From positions 124,001 through 188,000 of the forward strand of contig JAFYTO010000014.1 in assembly GCA_017558825.1 (NCBI GenBank): a stretch of 64,000 bases of DNA. Reading direction: 5' to 3'. Position 1 is the stretch's first letter, and every line of letters begins with the position of its first letter. The notes below the pieces were generated by a model. It had not been told where the DNA came from and made no database searches. It saw nothing but the letters and a program-made list of their open reading frames with translations. Origin of the DNA: Clostridia bacterium (lineage in GTDB: Bacteria > Bacillota > Clostridia > Christensenellales > Borkfalkiaceae). Both the position numbers and the translations under genes were made by a program. Positions 25,749 to 33,094 of the stretch are shown piece by piece.

Positions 25749-25783
25749 AACTTCCACTAGAATTTTTAGTGGGAGTTTTTTTG
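25749..25783 (+). terminator. Terminator after the AGCS gene
   Basis: AACTTCCACTA and TAGTGGGAGTT around a 7-nt loop, followed by a T-run. Confidence 0.8.
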
Positions 25784-25948
25784 TTTTAGTTATAAATAAA
25801 TTGTAAAATTATGGTAAAAAGTTTTTAAAAATTAACATAAAACGCTTGCAAATATTTTTTTATTATGTTAATATAATTAAGCAATCGCAAGTAATGTTGT
25901 CGGTTATTATAAAAATCTTGAATTTATCAAGAAATTTAGTTTATTTGC

Positions 25949-25977
25949 TTGACATAATATTTTTTATATAGTATTAT
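25949..25977 (+). promoter_or_regulatory. Promoter of the tRNA operon
   Basis: A perfect TTGACA (25949-25954), a 17-bp spacer and TATTAT (25972-25977), 20 bp before the first tRNA. Confidence 0.75.
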
Positions 25978-25997
25978 ATCAAGGCTAATAAATTCGG

Positions 25998-26073
25998 CGG
26001 GGTGTAGCGCAGTTGGTAGCGCATGTGGTTTGGGACCATAGGGTCGCACGTTCAAGTCGTGTCACCCCGACCA
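25998..26073 (+). tRNA. tRNA-Pro (anticodon TGG)
   Basis: The 76-nt cloverleaf has acceptor arm CGGGGTG/CACCCCG, D arm GCGC/GCGC, anticodon loop TTTGGGA with TGG at 26031-26033, T arm with TTCAAGT, and encoded CCA. It is the first of six tRNA genes in one transcript. Confidence 0.95.
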
Positions 26074-26083
26074 GATTTTTTAA

Positions 26084-26160
26084 GGGCCTTTAGCTCAGTT
26101 GGTTAGAGCGGTCGGCTCATAACCGATTGGTCCGGGGTTCGAGTCCCTGAAGGCCCACCA
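26084..26160 (+). tRNA. tRNA with CAT anticodon (Met or Ile2)
   Basis: The 77-nt gene has acceptor arm GGGCCTT/AAGGCCC, loop CTCATAA and encoded CCA. The GGxCCTTTAGCTCAG beginning is close to Firmicutes tRNA-Ile2, whose CAT is modified to lysidine-AT, so it could read AUA rather than AUG. It is not the initiator, because position 1 pairs with position 72. Confidence 0.9.
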
Positions 26161-26186
26161 AAATATATTGACAATTAAATGGCTAC

Positions 26187-26263
26187 GGCCCGGTAGTTCA
26201 GTTGGTTAGAACGCCAGCCTGTCACGCTGGAGGTCGACGGTTCGAGCCCGTTCCGGGTCGCCA
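26187..26263 (+). tRNA. tRNA-Asp (anticodon GTC)
   Basis: The 77-nt gene has acceptor arm GGCCCGG/CCGGGTC, anticodon loop CTGTCAC, T loop TTCGAGC and encoded CCA. Confidence 0.95.
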
Positions 26264-26271
26264 TTTTTTTT

Positions 26272-26347
26272 GCCTCGGTAGCTCAGTCGGTAGAGCAGGG
26301 GACTGAAAATCCCCGTGTCGGTGGTTCGATTCCGCCCCGAGGCACCA
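26272..26347 (+). tRNA. tRNA-Phe (anticodon GAA)
   Basis: The 76-nt gene has acceptor arm GCCTCGG/CCGAGGC, anticodon stem GGGGA/TCCCC around GAA, and encoded CCA. Confidence 0.95.
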
Positions 26348-26370
26348 TCAATAATTAAATATAAATGTAT

Positions 26371-26446
26371 GCTGGCGTAGCTCAACAGGCAGAGCAGCTG
26401 ACTTGTAATCAGCAGGTTGTGGGTTCGATTCCAATCGCCAGCTCCA
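26371..26446 (+). tRNA. tRNA-Thr (anticodon TGT)
   Basis: The 76-nt gene has acceptor arm GCTGGCG/CGCCAGC, anticodon stem CTGA/TCAG with loop CTTGTAA, and encoded CCA. Confidence 0.95.
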
Positions 26447-26451
26447 TTTTT

Positions 26452-26537
26452 GGGGAGGTTGCCGAGCGGCCAATGGCAACAGACTGTAAATCTGTCGGTT
26501 TTCACCTTCGGTGGTTCGAATCCACCTCTCCCCACCA
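26452..26537 (+). tRNA. tRNA-Tyr (anticodon GTA)
   Basis: The 86-nt class II tRNA has acceptor arm GGGGAGG/CCTCTCC, anticodon stem CAGA/TCTG around TGTAAA, a long variable arm and encoded CCA. Confidence 0.95.
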
Positions 26538-26538
26538 C

Positions 26539-26579
26539 AAAAAAGACTGCGATTTTGATACAAAATTGCAGTCTTTTTT
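26539..26579 (+). terminator. Terminator of the tRNA operon
   Basis: AAAAAGACTGC and GCAGTCTTTTT with further pairing (GATTTTG/CAAAATT) form a long hairpin with a terminal T-run. Confidence 0.85.
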
Positions 26580-26582
26580 AAC

Positions 26583-26745
26583 TAAATCCGCCTTCGGCGG
26601 AAGAAATCCACTTCGTGGATGAAATCTGCCTTGTGGCAGGTTAGGATGGCGGATTTAATTTAATCTAAGGTGGCACACTGAAGATTTCATCCGAGCAAAA
26701 CGAGGATTTCATCACCATCGGTGATTTAATTAAGGTCAGATTTTA
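26583..26745. repeat. Array of short hairpins enclosed by an outer stem (non-coding element)
   Basis: Three hairpins stand in a row with A/T-rich spacers: CCGCC-TTC-GGCGG (26588-26600), ATCCAC-TTC-GTGGAT (26606-26620), CTGCC-TTGT-GGCAG (26626-26639). The 10-nt arm TAAATCCGCC (26583-26592) can alternatively pair with GGCGGATTTA (26648-26657), enclosing the other two hairpins. Further on are two copies of GATTTCATC and the hairpin ATCACC-ATC-GGTGAT (26711-26725). No open reading frame of note crosses it. It resembles dispersed hairpin repeats of the REP/MITE kind, but no family is recognised. Confidence 0.55.
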
Positions 26746-26766
26746 ATTAAGGTAGTTTCAAGCATA

Positions 26767-26799
26767 AAAAAGCACTTACTTTACGTAGGTGTTTTTTTG
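26767..26799. terminator. Bidirectional terminator-like hairpin
   Basis: CACTTAC and GTAGGTG pair around TTTAC, with A-runs on the left and T-runs on the right. It could end transcripts from either side, including a possible minus-strand RNA from the adjacent GC-rich segment. Confidence 0.65.
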
Positions 26800-26803
26800 T
26801 TTA

Positions 26804-26879
26804 GCGTGGGTAGGTGGTGAGAACCAAAGTTCGGCCGCCAAATGACGGGCTACCAAAGACGGGCAAAGGTCAGCCACGT
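26804..26879. ncRNA. GC-rich candidate structured RNA, strand uncertain
   Basis: This segment is roughly 55% GC in otherwise very AT-rich intergenic DNA. Possible helices are GCGTGG/CCACGT (26804-26809 with 26874-26879), GGTAG/CTACC (26809-26813 with 26850-26854), GGTGG/CCGCC and GAAC-CAAA-GTTC. GACGGGC occurs twice (26844-26850, 26858-26864). It lies upstream of the SulP promoter, so it is not part of that leader. On the minus strand a weak promoter (TAGACA-16-TATAAA, 26918-26945) precedes it and the 26767 hairpin would terminate it. No known RNA family is recognised. Confidence 0.4.
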
Positions 26880-26938
26880 TATTGTTTATAGCGTAAAACC
26901 AAAATAATATAAAAATATTTATAGTGTATTAAATTTAG

Positions 26939-26967
26939 TTGTCTAATTTTTATAATTATGATATATT
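26939..26967 (+). promoter_or_regulatory. Promoter of the SulP gene
   Basis: TTGTCT (26939-26944), a 17-bp spacer and TATATT (26962-26967). The ribosome site AAAAAGG precedes ATG 27007. Confidence 0.55.
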
Positions 26968-27006
26968 AAAAAAGTTATTTTTATTTATACGTAAGAAAAA
27001 GGTTTT

Positions 27007-28515
27007 ATGGAATTACTTAACAGTTTAAAAAATTATAAAAAATCGTATATAGTTAACGACATTTTAAGTGGTTTATTAGTAGCAATTATTGCAATGCCAC
27101 TTTCTATTGCGTTAGGCTTACAGTCTGTGCCTGGTTCAAGCGGTATTCAAATGGGTATAATTACCGCTATTATAGCAGGTTTTATAGTATCGGTATTTGG
27201 TGGTAGCAGGTTTCAAATAGGCGGTCCTACAGCGGCGTTTGTAACTATAATTTTTGGCTATATTTCAAATGAAAGTATAGGCTTAATAGGTTTACAATTT
27301 GCAACGCTTTTTGCAGGTGTAATTTTAATAGTTTTAGGCTTACTTAAATGCGGTAATTTGGTTAAATTTATACCATATCCTATTATCGTAGGCTTTACAA
27401 CTGGAATAGGTATAACGCTTTTATTTGGTCAATTAAAAGACATTTGCGGTTTTACGGGTGGCGGCACTCACTTTTTAGATAAAGTTATTGGCTACGTTAC
27501 TACAATTACTTCATTTAACTTGCCAACTTTCTTACTTGGCACGTGCGCTCTTGCATCTATTTATTTAATATCAAAAATAAACAAAAAATTGCCAAGCGCA
27601 TTTATTTCTATCGTTTTATTTACTTTAGTAAATGTTTTAATTAAAGGTGAAAGCTTAGGTATTAAAACTATAGGTAGCACTTATGGCAATATTAGTGCAA
27701 CTATCAATTTTGCATCATTTTCTGGTGTAGAAAATTTAAATTTCTTAAACATTATAATTCCAACAATAGTTATAGCATTTTTAGGCGGACTTGAAAGTTT
27801 GCTTTCAGCAACAGTTGCTGATGGTATGACTAAGCTTAAAAGTAACTATAACCAAGAGTTAATAGGTCAAGGTCTTGGCAATATTGGTTCAATTATGTTT
27901 GGTGGCTTGCCAGCAACTGGAGCTATTGCTAGAACTAGTGCAAATATAAATAGCGGGGCAAAATCTTCTTTAGCAGGAGCATTTCACGCAATTTTCTTAC
28001 TTATTATGTATTTTGCGTTAATGTCAGTTATAAAATTTATACCACTTTGTGCACTTAGTGCAGTTCTTATAAACGTATCAATAAACATATGTAATCCTAA
28101 ACTTTTTGCCCGTTTAACAATGTTTGGAAAGCGTGACTTTTTAATATTATACACAACCATGCTTTTAACTGTTTTCTTTGACCTTACTTACGGTGTTGTA
28201 GGTGGTTTTGCACTTGCTATATTGCTTAACGTTAAAATCTTAAAAAACGGCATAAAAACAGTAAAAAATGAAGAAAATTCAAACGTTAAATACGAACTTT
28301 TTGGCTCGTTGTATTTCTTTAACGTAAACGGCTTAATTTCAAGTATAAAAAATGACTTATTGGCTGAAAAAACAGTTGCATTAGACCTTAAAAATCTTAA
28401 CAATATCGATTTAACTGCAATAGAAAAACTTTCTTCACTCGGAAACCATATTACTTTAGAAAATGCAAATAAAATAGTTGGTAAAAGAATTGAAAAATAT
28501 TTTCTAAACGTATAA
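27007..28515 (+). CDS. SulP-family anion transporter with STAS domain
   Basis: The 502-aa membrane protein belongs to the SLC26/SulP family, which carries sulfate, bicarbonate or dicarboxylates. The N-terminal part has the family pattern LSGLLVAIIAMPLSIALGLQ (~20-39), GGSRFQIGGPTAAF (~64-77) and GGLPATGAIARTSAN. About ten to eleven helices precede a reduced STAS-like domain (~415-500, ending LKNLNNIDLTAIEKLSSLGN). The substrate cannot be told from sequence. It stands alone between its own promoter and terminator, just upstream of the purine operon. A bicarbonate role would fit the CO2-consuming PurE step, but that is speculation. Confidence 0.85.
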   Translation: MELLNSLKNYKKSYIVNDILSGLLVAIIAMPLSIALGLQSVPGSSGIQMGIITAIIAGFIVSVFGGSRFQIGGPTAAFVTIIFGYISNESIGLIGLQFATLFAGVILIVLGLLKCGNLVKFIPYPIIVGFTTGIGITLLFGQLKDICGFTGGGTHFLDKVIGYVTTITSFNLPTFLLGTCALASIYLISKINKKLPSAFISIVLFTLVNVLIKGESLGIKTIGSTYGNISATINFASFSGVENLNFLNIIIPTIVIAFLGGLESLLSATVADGMTKLKSNYNQELIGQGLGNIGSIMFGGLPATGAIARTSANINSGAKSSLAGAFHAIFLLIMYFALMSVIKFIPLCALSAVLINVSINICNPKLFARLTMFGKRDFLILYTTMLLTVFFDLTYGVVGGFALAILLNVKILKNGIKTVKNEENSNVKYELFGSLYFFNVNGLISSIKNDLLAEKTVALDLKNLNNIDLTAIEKLSSLGNHITLENANKIVGKRIEKYFLNV

Positions 28516-28520
28516 TGCTT

Positions 28521-28549
28521 ACGGCAACTTAAATTTGTTGCCGTTTTTT
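28521..28549 (+). terminator. Terminator after SulP
   Basis: ACGGCAAC and GTTGCCGT around an 8-nt loop, followed by TTTTT. Confidence 0.85.
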
Positions 28550-28606
28550 ATTTGTTTCATTATTGTTATTTAATTAAAAAATGTTGATTTTTGGCTTAAA
28601 AAGTCG

Positions 28607-28635
28607 TTGACAATTTTAATTAAAAATGATAGAAT
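28607..28635 (+). promoter_or_regulatory. Promoter of the purine operon
   Basis: A perfect TTGACA (28607-28612), a 17-bp spacer and TAGAAT (28630-28635), directly upstream of the ZTP riboswitch. Confidence 0.8.
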
Positions 28636-28652
28636 TAAAATATATTTTAAAA

Positions 28653-28728
28653 ATGTCCTTTGCGACTGACGGAACAAGTGGAAAACCACGCTGGAACATA
28701 GGATATAAAGCCGACCGTCTGGGCACAC
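28653..28728 (+). ncRNA. ZTP riboswitch (pfl motif)
   Basis: The aptamer shows GCGACTGACGGAA, the hairpin GTGG-AAAA-CCAC, and the 3' pseudoknot element CCGACCGTCTGGGCA, matching the pfl consensus. It senses ZTP/ZMP (AICAR nucleotides), which accumulate when 10-formyl-THF runs short. It stands in front of purE and the whole purine/glyA operon. The last bases of CTGGGCA are also the left arm of the terminator, giving a direct on-switch mechanism. Confidence 0.93.
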
Positions 28729-28762
28729 TTACCGTTAGGGGTAGGAGTGCCTAATTTTTTTT
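28722..28762 (+). terminator. ZTP riboswitch terminator
   Basis: GGCACACTTACC (28722-28733) pairs with GGTAGGAGTGCC up to 28752, followed by TAATTTTTTTT. It overlaps the conserved GGGCA of the aptamer, so ligand binding and terminator formation exclude each other. Confidence 0.85.
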
Positions 28763-28791
28763 GTTTTTAAGGGCATAAAATAGGAGTTAGT

Positions 28792-29286
28792 ATGAAAAAA
28801 GTAGCAATTATTATGGGTAGTGATAGTGATTTACCTATCGTTAAAAAGGGTATTGACACTTTAAAGGCGTTCAACGTTCCTTTTGAAGTTCACGTATTTT
28901 CAGCGCATAGAACGCCGGAAGAAGCGTCTAACTTTACTCAAAACGCACGTGCAAATGATTTTGGTGTTATAATTTGTGCCGCTGGTATGGCAGCACACTT
29001 GGCTGGCGCAATTGCAGCTAAAACAACTTTACCTGTTATTGGTATTCCAGTAGCATCTGGCGCTTTAAACGGTGTTGATGCGTTATATTCAACCGTACAA
29101 ATGCCTTCAGGTATTCCTGTTGCAACTGTGGCAATAAACGGCGCAACAAACGCAGCGCTTCTAGCTATTCAAATGCTTGCTATTGAAAATAAAGATTTAG
29201 CAAAAATGTTAGATGATAAAAGAGTTAGCGATACAAACGCTGTTCTTTTAAAAAACAATCAAATTGAAAACGAATATAATAAATAA
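28792..29286 (+). CDS. purE: N5-carboxyaminoimidazole ribonucleotide mutase PurE
   Basis: The 164-aa class I PurE converts N5-CAIR to CAIR in IMP synthesis. MGSDSDLP (residues 9-16) binds phosphate, SAHRTPE carries the catalytic His, and GIICAAGMAAHLAG-like and GIPVASGALNG loops are typical. No purK is present in the operon, so N5-CAIR must come from a purK elsewhere or from non-enzymatic carboxylation. It is the first gene after the ZTP riboswitch, with TAGGAG before the ATG. Confidence 0.95.
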   Translation: MKKVAIIMGSDSDLPIVKKGIDTLKAFNVPFEVHVFSAHRTPEEASNFTQNARANDFGVIICAAGMAAHLAGAIAAKTTLPVIGIPVASGALNGVDALYSTVQMPSGIPVATVAINGATNAALLAIQMLAIENKDLAKMLDDKRVSDTNAVLLKNNQIENEYNK

Positions 29287-29298
29287 GGAGTAATTTTT

Positions 29299-29982
29299 AT
29301 GGCAAAAACATTAGTTTACAAAGGTAAAACAAAAGACGTATACGCACTTGATAACGGCAACTATCTATTAAAATTTAAAGATGATTGTACTGGTAAAGAC
29401 GGTAAATTTGACCCAGGTGAAAATGCCGTAGGTTTAACCATTGAAGGAGTTGGTGACGTTAATCTTAAAATGTCTATCTATTTCTTTGAAAAATTAAAGC
29501 AAGCTGGCATTAAAACACACTACGTTAGTGCAAATTTAGAAGACACTACTATGGAAGTTTTACCAGCAAAAGTTTTTGGTAAAGGTTTAGAAGTTATTTG
29601 CAGACACAAGGCTGTTGGTAGCTTTATTAGGCGTTACGGCGATTATATTGAAGCTGGTGCCGACCTTGACGCATACGTTGAATTTACTTTTAAAAATGAT
29701 GAAAAGGGCGACCCACTCGTTACAAAAGAAGGTTTAATTGCTTTAGGCGTTATGAGCGATAAGCAATATGAAGATACTAAACTTATGACTCAAAAAATTA
29801 CTCAAATTGTAGCAGATGACCTTAAAGAAAAAGGTTTAATTTTATACGACATTAAATTTGAATTTGGTTACTGCAACGGCGAAGTTGTTTTAATAGACGA
29901 AATTGCTTCTGGCAATATGCGTGTATATAAGAACGGGGAATACGTTGACCCTATGACACTTTCTAAATTGTTTTTTGCTTAA
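29299..29982 (+). CDS. purC: SAICAR synthetase PurC
   Basis: The 227-aa enzyme joins CAIR and aspartate using ATP. The N-terminal YKGKTKDVY phosphate-binding strand, [17 protein letters not shown] (~94-110), and [17 protein letters not shown] (~193-209) are characteristic. Length is typical of bacterial PurC (230-240 aa). It lies 12 bp after purE with AAGGAG. Confidence 0.95.
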   Translation: MAKTLVYKGKTKDVYALDNGNYLLKFKDDCTGKDGKFDPGENAVGLTIEGVGDVNLKMSIYFFEKLKQAGIKTHYVSANLEDTTMEVLPAKVFGKGLEVICRHKAVGSFIRRYGDYIEAGADLDAYVEFTFKNDEKGDPLVTKEGLIALGVMSDKQYEDTKLMTQKITQIVADDLKEKGLILYDIKFEFGYCNGEVVLIDEIASGNMRVYKNGEYVDPMTLSKLFFA

Positions 29983-29997
29983 TAATTAGGAGTAGTT

Positions 29998-31422
29998 ATG
30001 GGTGGTTTTTTTGGCATAACAAGTAAAAAACAATGCGTTTTAGACGTTTTCTTTGGCGTTGATTATCACTCGCACCTTGGTAATGCTAGGGCAGGTATGG
30101 CGGCGCTTAATGATGAAGAGGGTTTTCAAAGAGAAATACATAATATTGAAAACTCTCCGTTTAGAACCAAATTCGATAATATTTCTAATAGGCTAAGCGG
30201 TAACGCTTGTATAGGCTGTATAAGTGACCAAGACCCTCAACCACTTTTAATTAAGTCAAAGTTCGGTATGTATGCTATTGCAATGGTTGGTTCAATCAAT
30301 AACAATAACGAACTTGTTGATAGTTATTTAAATAGCGGTTACGGTATTTTCCAATCAATGTCAGGCAATAAAGTAAATTCTTCTGAGCTTATTGCAGCAA
30401 TGATAGAAGAGAAAGATAGTGTACACGAAGGCATTAAATATGCTCAAAGCGTAATTAAAGGCGCAGCATCTATACTCTTATTGTTTGATAACGGGCATCT
30501 TATTGTTGCTCGTGATAAAGACGGACGTTTGCCTATTAAAATTGGTAAAAATAAAGACGGTTTTTGCGTTTCATTTGAGTCCTTTGCTTATGAAAAATTA
30601 GGTTATTCTGATTATAAAGAATTAAAATCAGGCGAAATTTGCGATATTTCTAATACCGAAGTTAAAGTTTTATTTGAAGGCTATGATGAAATGAAAATGT
30701 GTGCTTTCTTGTGGGCGTACTACGGTTATCCAAACGCAACTTACGAAGGTAAAAACGTTGAAATTTTTAGAATGGATAATGGTAGGATTATGGCTGAAAC
30801 GGAAATTAAGAACGGCACTTTGCCTAAACTTGATTACGTTAGTGGCGTTCCTGATTCTGGAACTCCTCACGCAATAGGTTACGCTAACGGTAGCGGTATT
30901 CCATTTGCAAGGCCGTTTATTAAATATACTCCTGCTTGGGCAAGAAGTTTTATTCCGTCAAATCAATCGGAAAGAAAAAAGATTGCTAAAATGAAACAAA
31001 TTCCAATTGTTGAACTCATTAAGGGTAAAAACTTATTGTTTGTTGACGATAGTATTGTTCGTGGTACTCAACTTGGTGAAACTGTAGATTTCTTATACAA
31101 TAACGGTGCAAAATCCGTTCATATGCGTTCGGCTTGTCCACCAATTATGTATAAGTGTAAATATCTTAACTTTTCACGCACTAATAACGAAATGGAATTG
31201 CTTGCTAGAAAAGTTATTTTTGAGCTTGAGGGTGAAGAAGGTTTTAAATACATTGAAGAGTATGCTGACGGAACTACTGAACGTGGCAAAAATTTAAGAA
31301 ACACAATTTGTAAACAAATGAAATTTGACTCTCTTGAATTCCAAACGCTTGAGGGTATTGTAAAAGCAATAGGCTTGCCACCTTGCAAGTTATGTACGTA
31401 TTGCTGGAATGGTAAAGAATAA
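29998..31422 (+). CDS. purF: Amidophosphoribosyltransferase PurF-like, lacking the N-terminal catalytic Cys
   Basis: The 474-aa protein has both PurF halves: an Ntn glutaminase-like region (DYHSHLGNARAGM, SGNACIGCISD) and a phosphoribosyltransferase region with the PRPP loop LFVDDSIVRGTQLGE at ~345-359. C-terminal cysteines (CKLCTYC) resemble the Fe-S ligands of the Bacillus-type enzyme. Canonical PurF begins MCGIFG with Cys as nucleophile after Met removal; here the start is MGGFFG, so the nucleophile is Gly. The ribosome site TAGGAG fixes this start. The protein may use free ammonia, get it from a partner, or have shifted function. MGGFFG-type proteins also occur in other gut bacteria, as I recall. 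Confidence 0.85.
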   Translation: MGGFFGITSKKQCVLDVFFGVDYHSHLGNARAGMAALNDEEGFQREIHNIENSPFRTKFDNISNRLSGNACIGCISDQDPQPLLIKSKFGMYAIAMVGSINNNNELVDSYLNSGYGIFQSMSGNKVNSSELIAAMIEEKDSVHEGIKYAQSVIKGAASILLLFDNGHLIVARDKDGRLPIKIGKNKDGFCVSFESFAYEKLGYSDYKELKSGEICDISNTEVKVLFEGYDEMKMCAFLWAYYGYPNATYEGKNVEIFRMDNGRIMAETEIKNGTLPKLDYVSGVPDSGTPHAIGYANGSGIPFARPFIKYTPAWARSFIPSNQSERKKIAKMKQIPIVELIKGKNLLFVDDSIVRGTQLGETVDFLYNNGAKSVHMRSACPPIMYKCKYLNFSRTNNEMELLARKVIFELEGEEGFKYIEEYADGTTERGKNLRNTICKQMKFDSLEFQTLEGIVKAIGLPPCKLCTYCWNGKE

Positions 31423-31435
31423 AAGGGGAAATATA

Positions 31436-32476
31436 ATGATTAAAAATTCACAATCTGAAAGTTACGCAAAGGCTGGCGTTGATATAACTGCTGGTTACAA
31501 GGCTGTTGAACTTATGAAAGAACATATTGCTAAAACTATGACAAAGGGCGTTTGCTCTGACGTTGGTGGTTTTGGCGGTTTATTTGAACTTGACCTTAAG
31601 GGTATTAAAAAACCTGTTTTAGTAAGCGGTACTGATGGTGTTGGTACAAAATTAAAACTTGCGTTTTTACTTAACAAGCACGATACTATTGGTATTGACT
31701 GTGTTGCAATGTGCGTTAATGACGTTATTTGTTGCGGTGCAAAGCCACTTTTCTTTTTAGACTATATTGCATGCGGTAAAAACATACCGGAAAAAATTGC
31801 ATCAATAGTTTCAGGCGTTTGCGAAGGTTGCGTTCAAAGTGGTTCAGCTTTAATAGGTGGTGAAACTGCTGAAATGCCAGGCTTCTATCCTGTTGACGAA
31901 TACGACCTTGCAGGTTTTTCTGTTGGCGTTGTTGATAAAAATAAGATTATTGACAATACACAAATGCAAGAAGGTGACGTTATTATTGCTCTTAAATCAA
32001 GTGGCGTACATAGTAACGGTTTTTCACTTGTAAGAAAAGTTTTTGATATTGGTAATAGCGATATTACTACACCAGTTGAAGAATTAGGCGGTAAGAGCGT
32101 TGGCGAAACGTTACTAACTCCAACTAAAATTTACGTTAAACCAATACTTGAACTCATTAAAAAAGTAAAGGTATATTCTATTTCACATATCACAGGCGGC
32201 GGTTTCTATGAAAATATTCCAAGAAGCTTAGCAAAAGGTTATGCTGCTAAAATCAATAAGGCAAGCTTACAAATTTTACCAATCTTCAATTTAATTCAAA
32301 AGGTTGGCAATATTCCTGAAAGAGATATGTTTAATACGTTTAATATGGGTGTTGGAATGAGCGTTGTTGTTAAAAAAGAAGATGCAAAAAAGGCGTTAAG
32401 AATTTTACGTAAACACGGTGAAGATGCTTATATTATGGGTGAAATTGTTAAAGGCGAAGGCGTAATTTTTAATTAA
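31436..32476 (+). CDS. purM: AIR synthetase PurM
   Basis: The 346-aa enzyme cyclises FGAM to AIR with ATP. YAKAGVDITAGYKAVELM at the N-terminus, VSGTDGVGTKLKLAF (~60-74), GGETAEMPG (~140-148) and HITGGGFYENIPR (~245-257) are typical PurM segments. The start is set at ATG 31436 with AAAAGGGGA upstream; an in-frame codon at 31409 lies inside purF. It shares its fold with the central part of PurL in this operon. Confidence 0.95.
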   Translation: MIKNSQSESYAKAGVDITAGYKAVELMKEHIAKTMTKGVCSDVGGFGGLFELDLKGIKKPVLVSGTDGVGTKLKLAFLLNKHDTIGIDCVAMCVNDVICCGAKPLFFLDYIACGKNIPEKIASIVSGVCEGCVQSGSALIGGETAEMPGFYPVDEYDLAGFSVGVVDKNKIIDNTQMQEGDVIIALKSSGVHSNGFSLVRKVFDIGNSDITTPVEELGGKSVGETLLTPTKIYVKPILELIKKVKVYSISHITGGGFYENIPRSLAKGYAAKINKASLQILPIFNLIQKVGNIPERDMFNTFNMGVGMSVVVKKEDAKKALRILRKHGEDAYIMGEIVKGEGVIFN

Positions 32477-32485
32477 GGCGACATT

Positions 32486-33094
32486 ATGATTAAAATTGCA
32501 GTTTTGGTTTCCGGTGGCGGAACAAATTTACAAGCGCTTATAAACGCGCAAAATAATGGAATTATAAAAAGCGGCAAAATTGCGCTTGTTATCTCAAATA
32601 ATAGCAATGCGTACGCTTTAGAAAGGGCAAAAACTGCTAAAATAAAGCGCGCTGTTGTTTCAAGAAAAGAGTTTCCTAACAACAAAGATTTTAACGCTGA
32701 ACTTATTAGAGTTTTAAAAGAAAACAATATTGACCTTGTAGTTTTAGCTGGCTTTTTATGTATTCTATCAAAAGAATTTATTAGTGCTTTTGAAAATAGA
32801 ATTATAAACGTTCATCCATCGTTAATACCTTCTTTTTGCGGTGATGGATATTACGGTTTAAAAGTTCACGAAAAGGCACTTGAATACGGGGTAAAAGTAA
32901 CGGGAGCAACCGTTCACTTTGTTAACGAAGTTGTTGACGGTGGTAAAATTATTATGCAAAAAGCTGTTAACGTTAGAAAGAGAGATACGGCGTTATCTTT
33001 ACAAAAACGCGTTATGCAACAAGCAGAGTGGAAAATTTTACCAAAGTCAGTAGAATTAGTATGTGCTAGTTTGAAAAATGGAGAAAAGTTATGA
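32486..33094 (+). CDS. purN: GAR transformylase PurN
   Basis: The 202-aa enzyme formylates GAR using 10-formyl-THF. VLVSGGGTNLQALI at the N-terminus binds phosphate, and NVHPSLIPSF with FVNEVVDGGKII carry the Asn-His-Asp catalytic set. Length is standard. It overlaps the next gene by 4 bp (ATGA at 33091), so translation is coupled with the PurO gene. Its use of formyl-THF links the operon to glyA and to the ZTP riboswitch. Confidence 0.94.
   Translation: MIKIAVLVSGGGTNLQALINAQNNGIIKSGKIALVISNNSNAYALERAKTAKIKRAVVSRKEFPNNKDFNAELIRVLKENNIDLVVLAGFLCILSKEFISAFENRIINVHPSLIPSFCGDGYYGLKVHEKALEYGVKVTGATVHFVNEVVDGGKIIMQKAVNVRKRDTALSLQKRVMQQAEWKILPKSVELVCASLKNGEKL

Noticed and set aside
26206..26622. 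Overlapping reading frames on both strands across the tRNA genes (products with GGFEPPK or LESNPQPADY-like text)
   Set aside because: They are translations of tRNA-Asp to tRNA-Tyr sequences, a classic source of false proteins. The tRNA cloverleaves explain the region.
26583..26745. CRISPR-like array
   Set aside because: The repeats are short hairpins of differing sequence, there are no equal-length direct repeats with unique spacers, and no cas genes are in the window.
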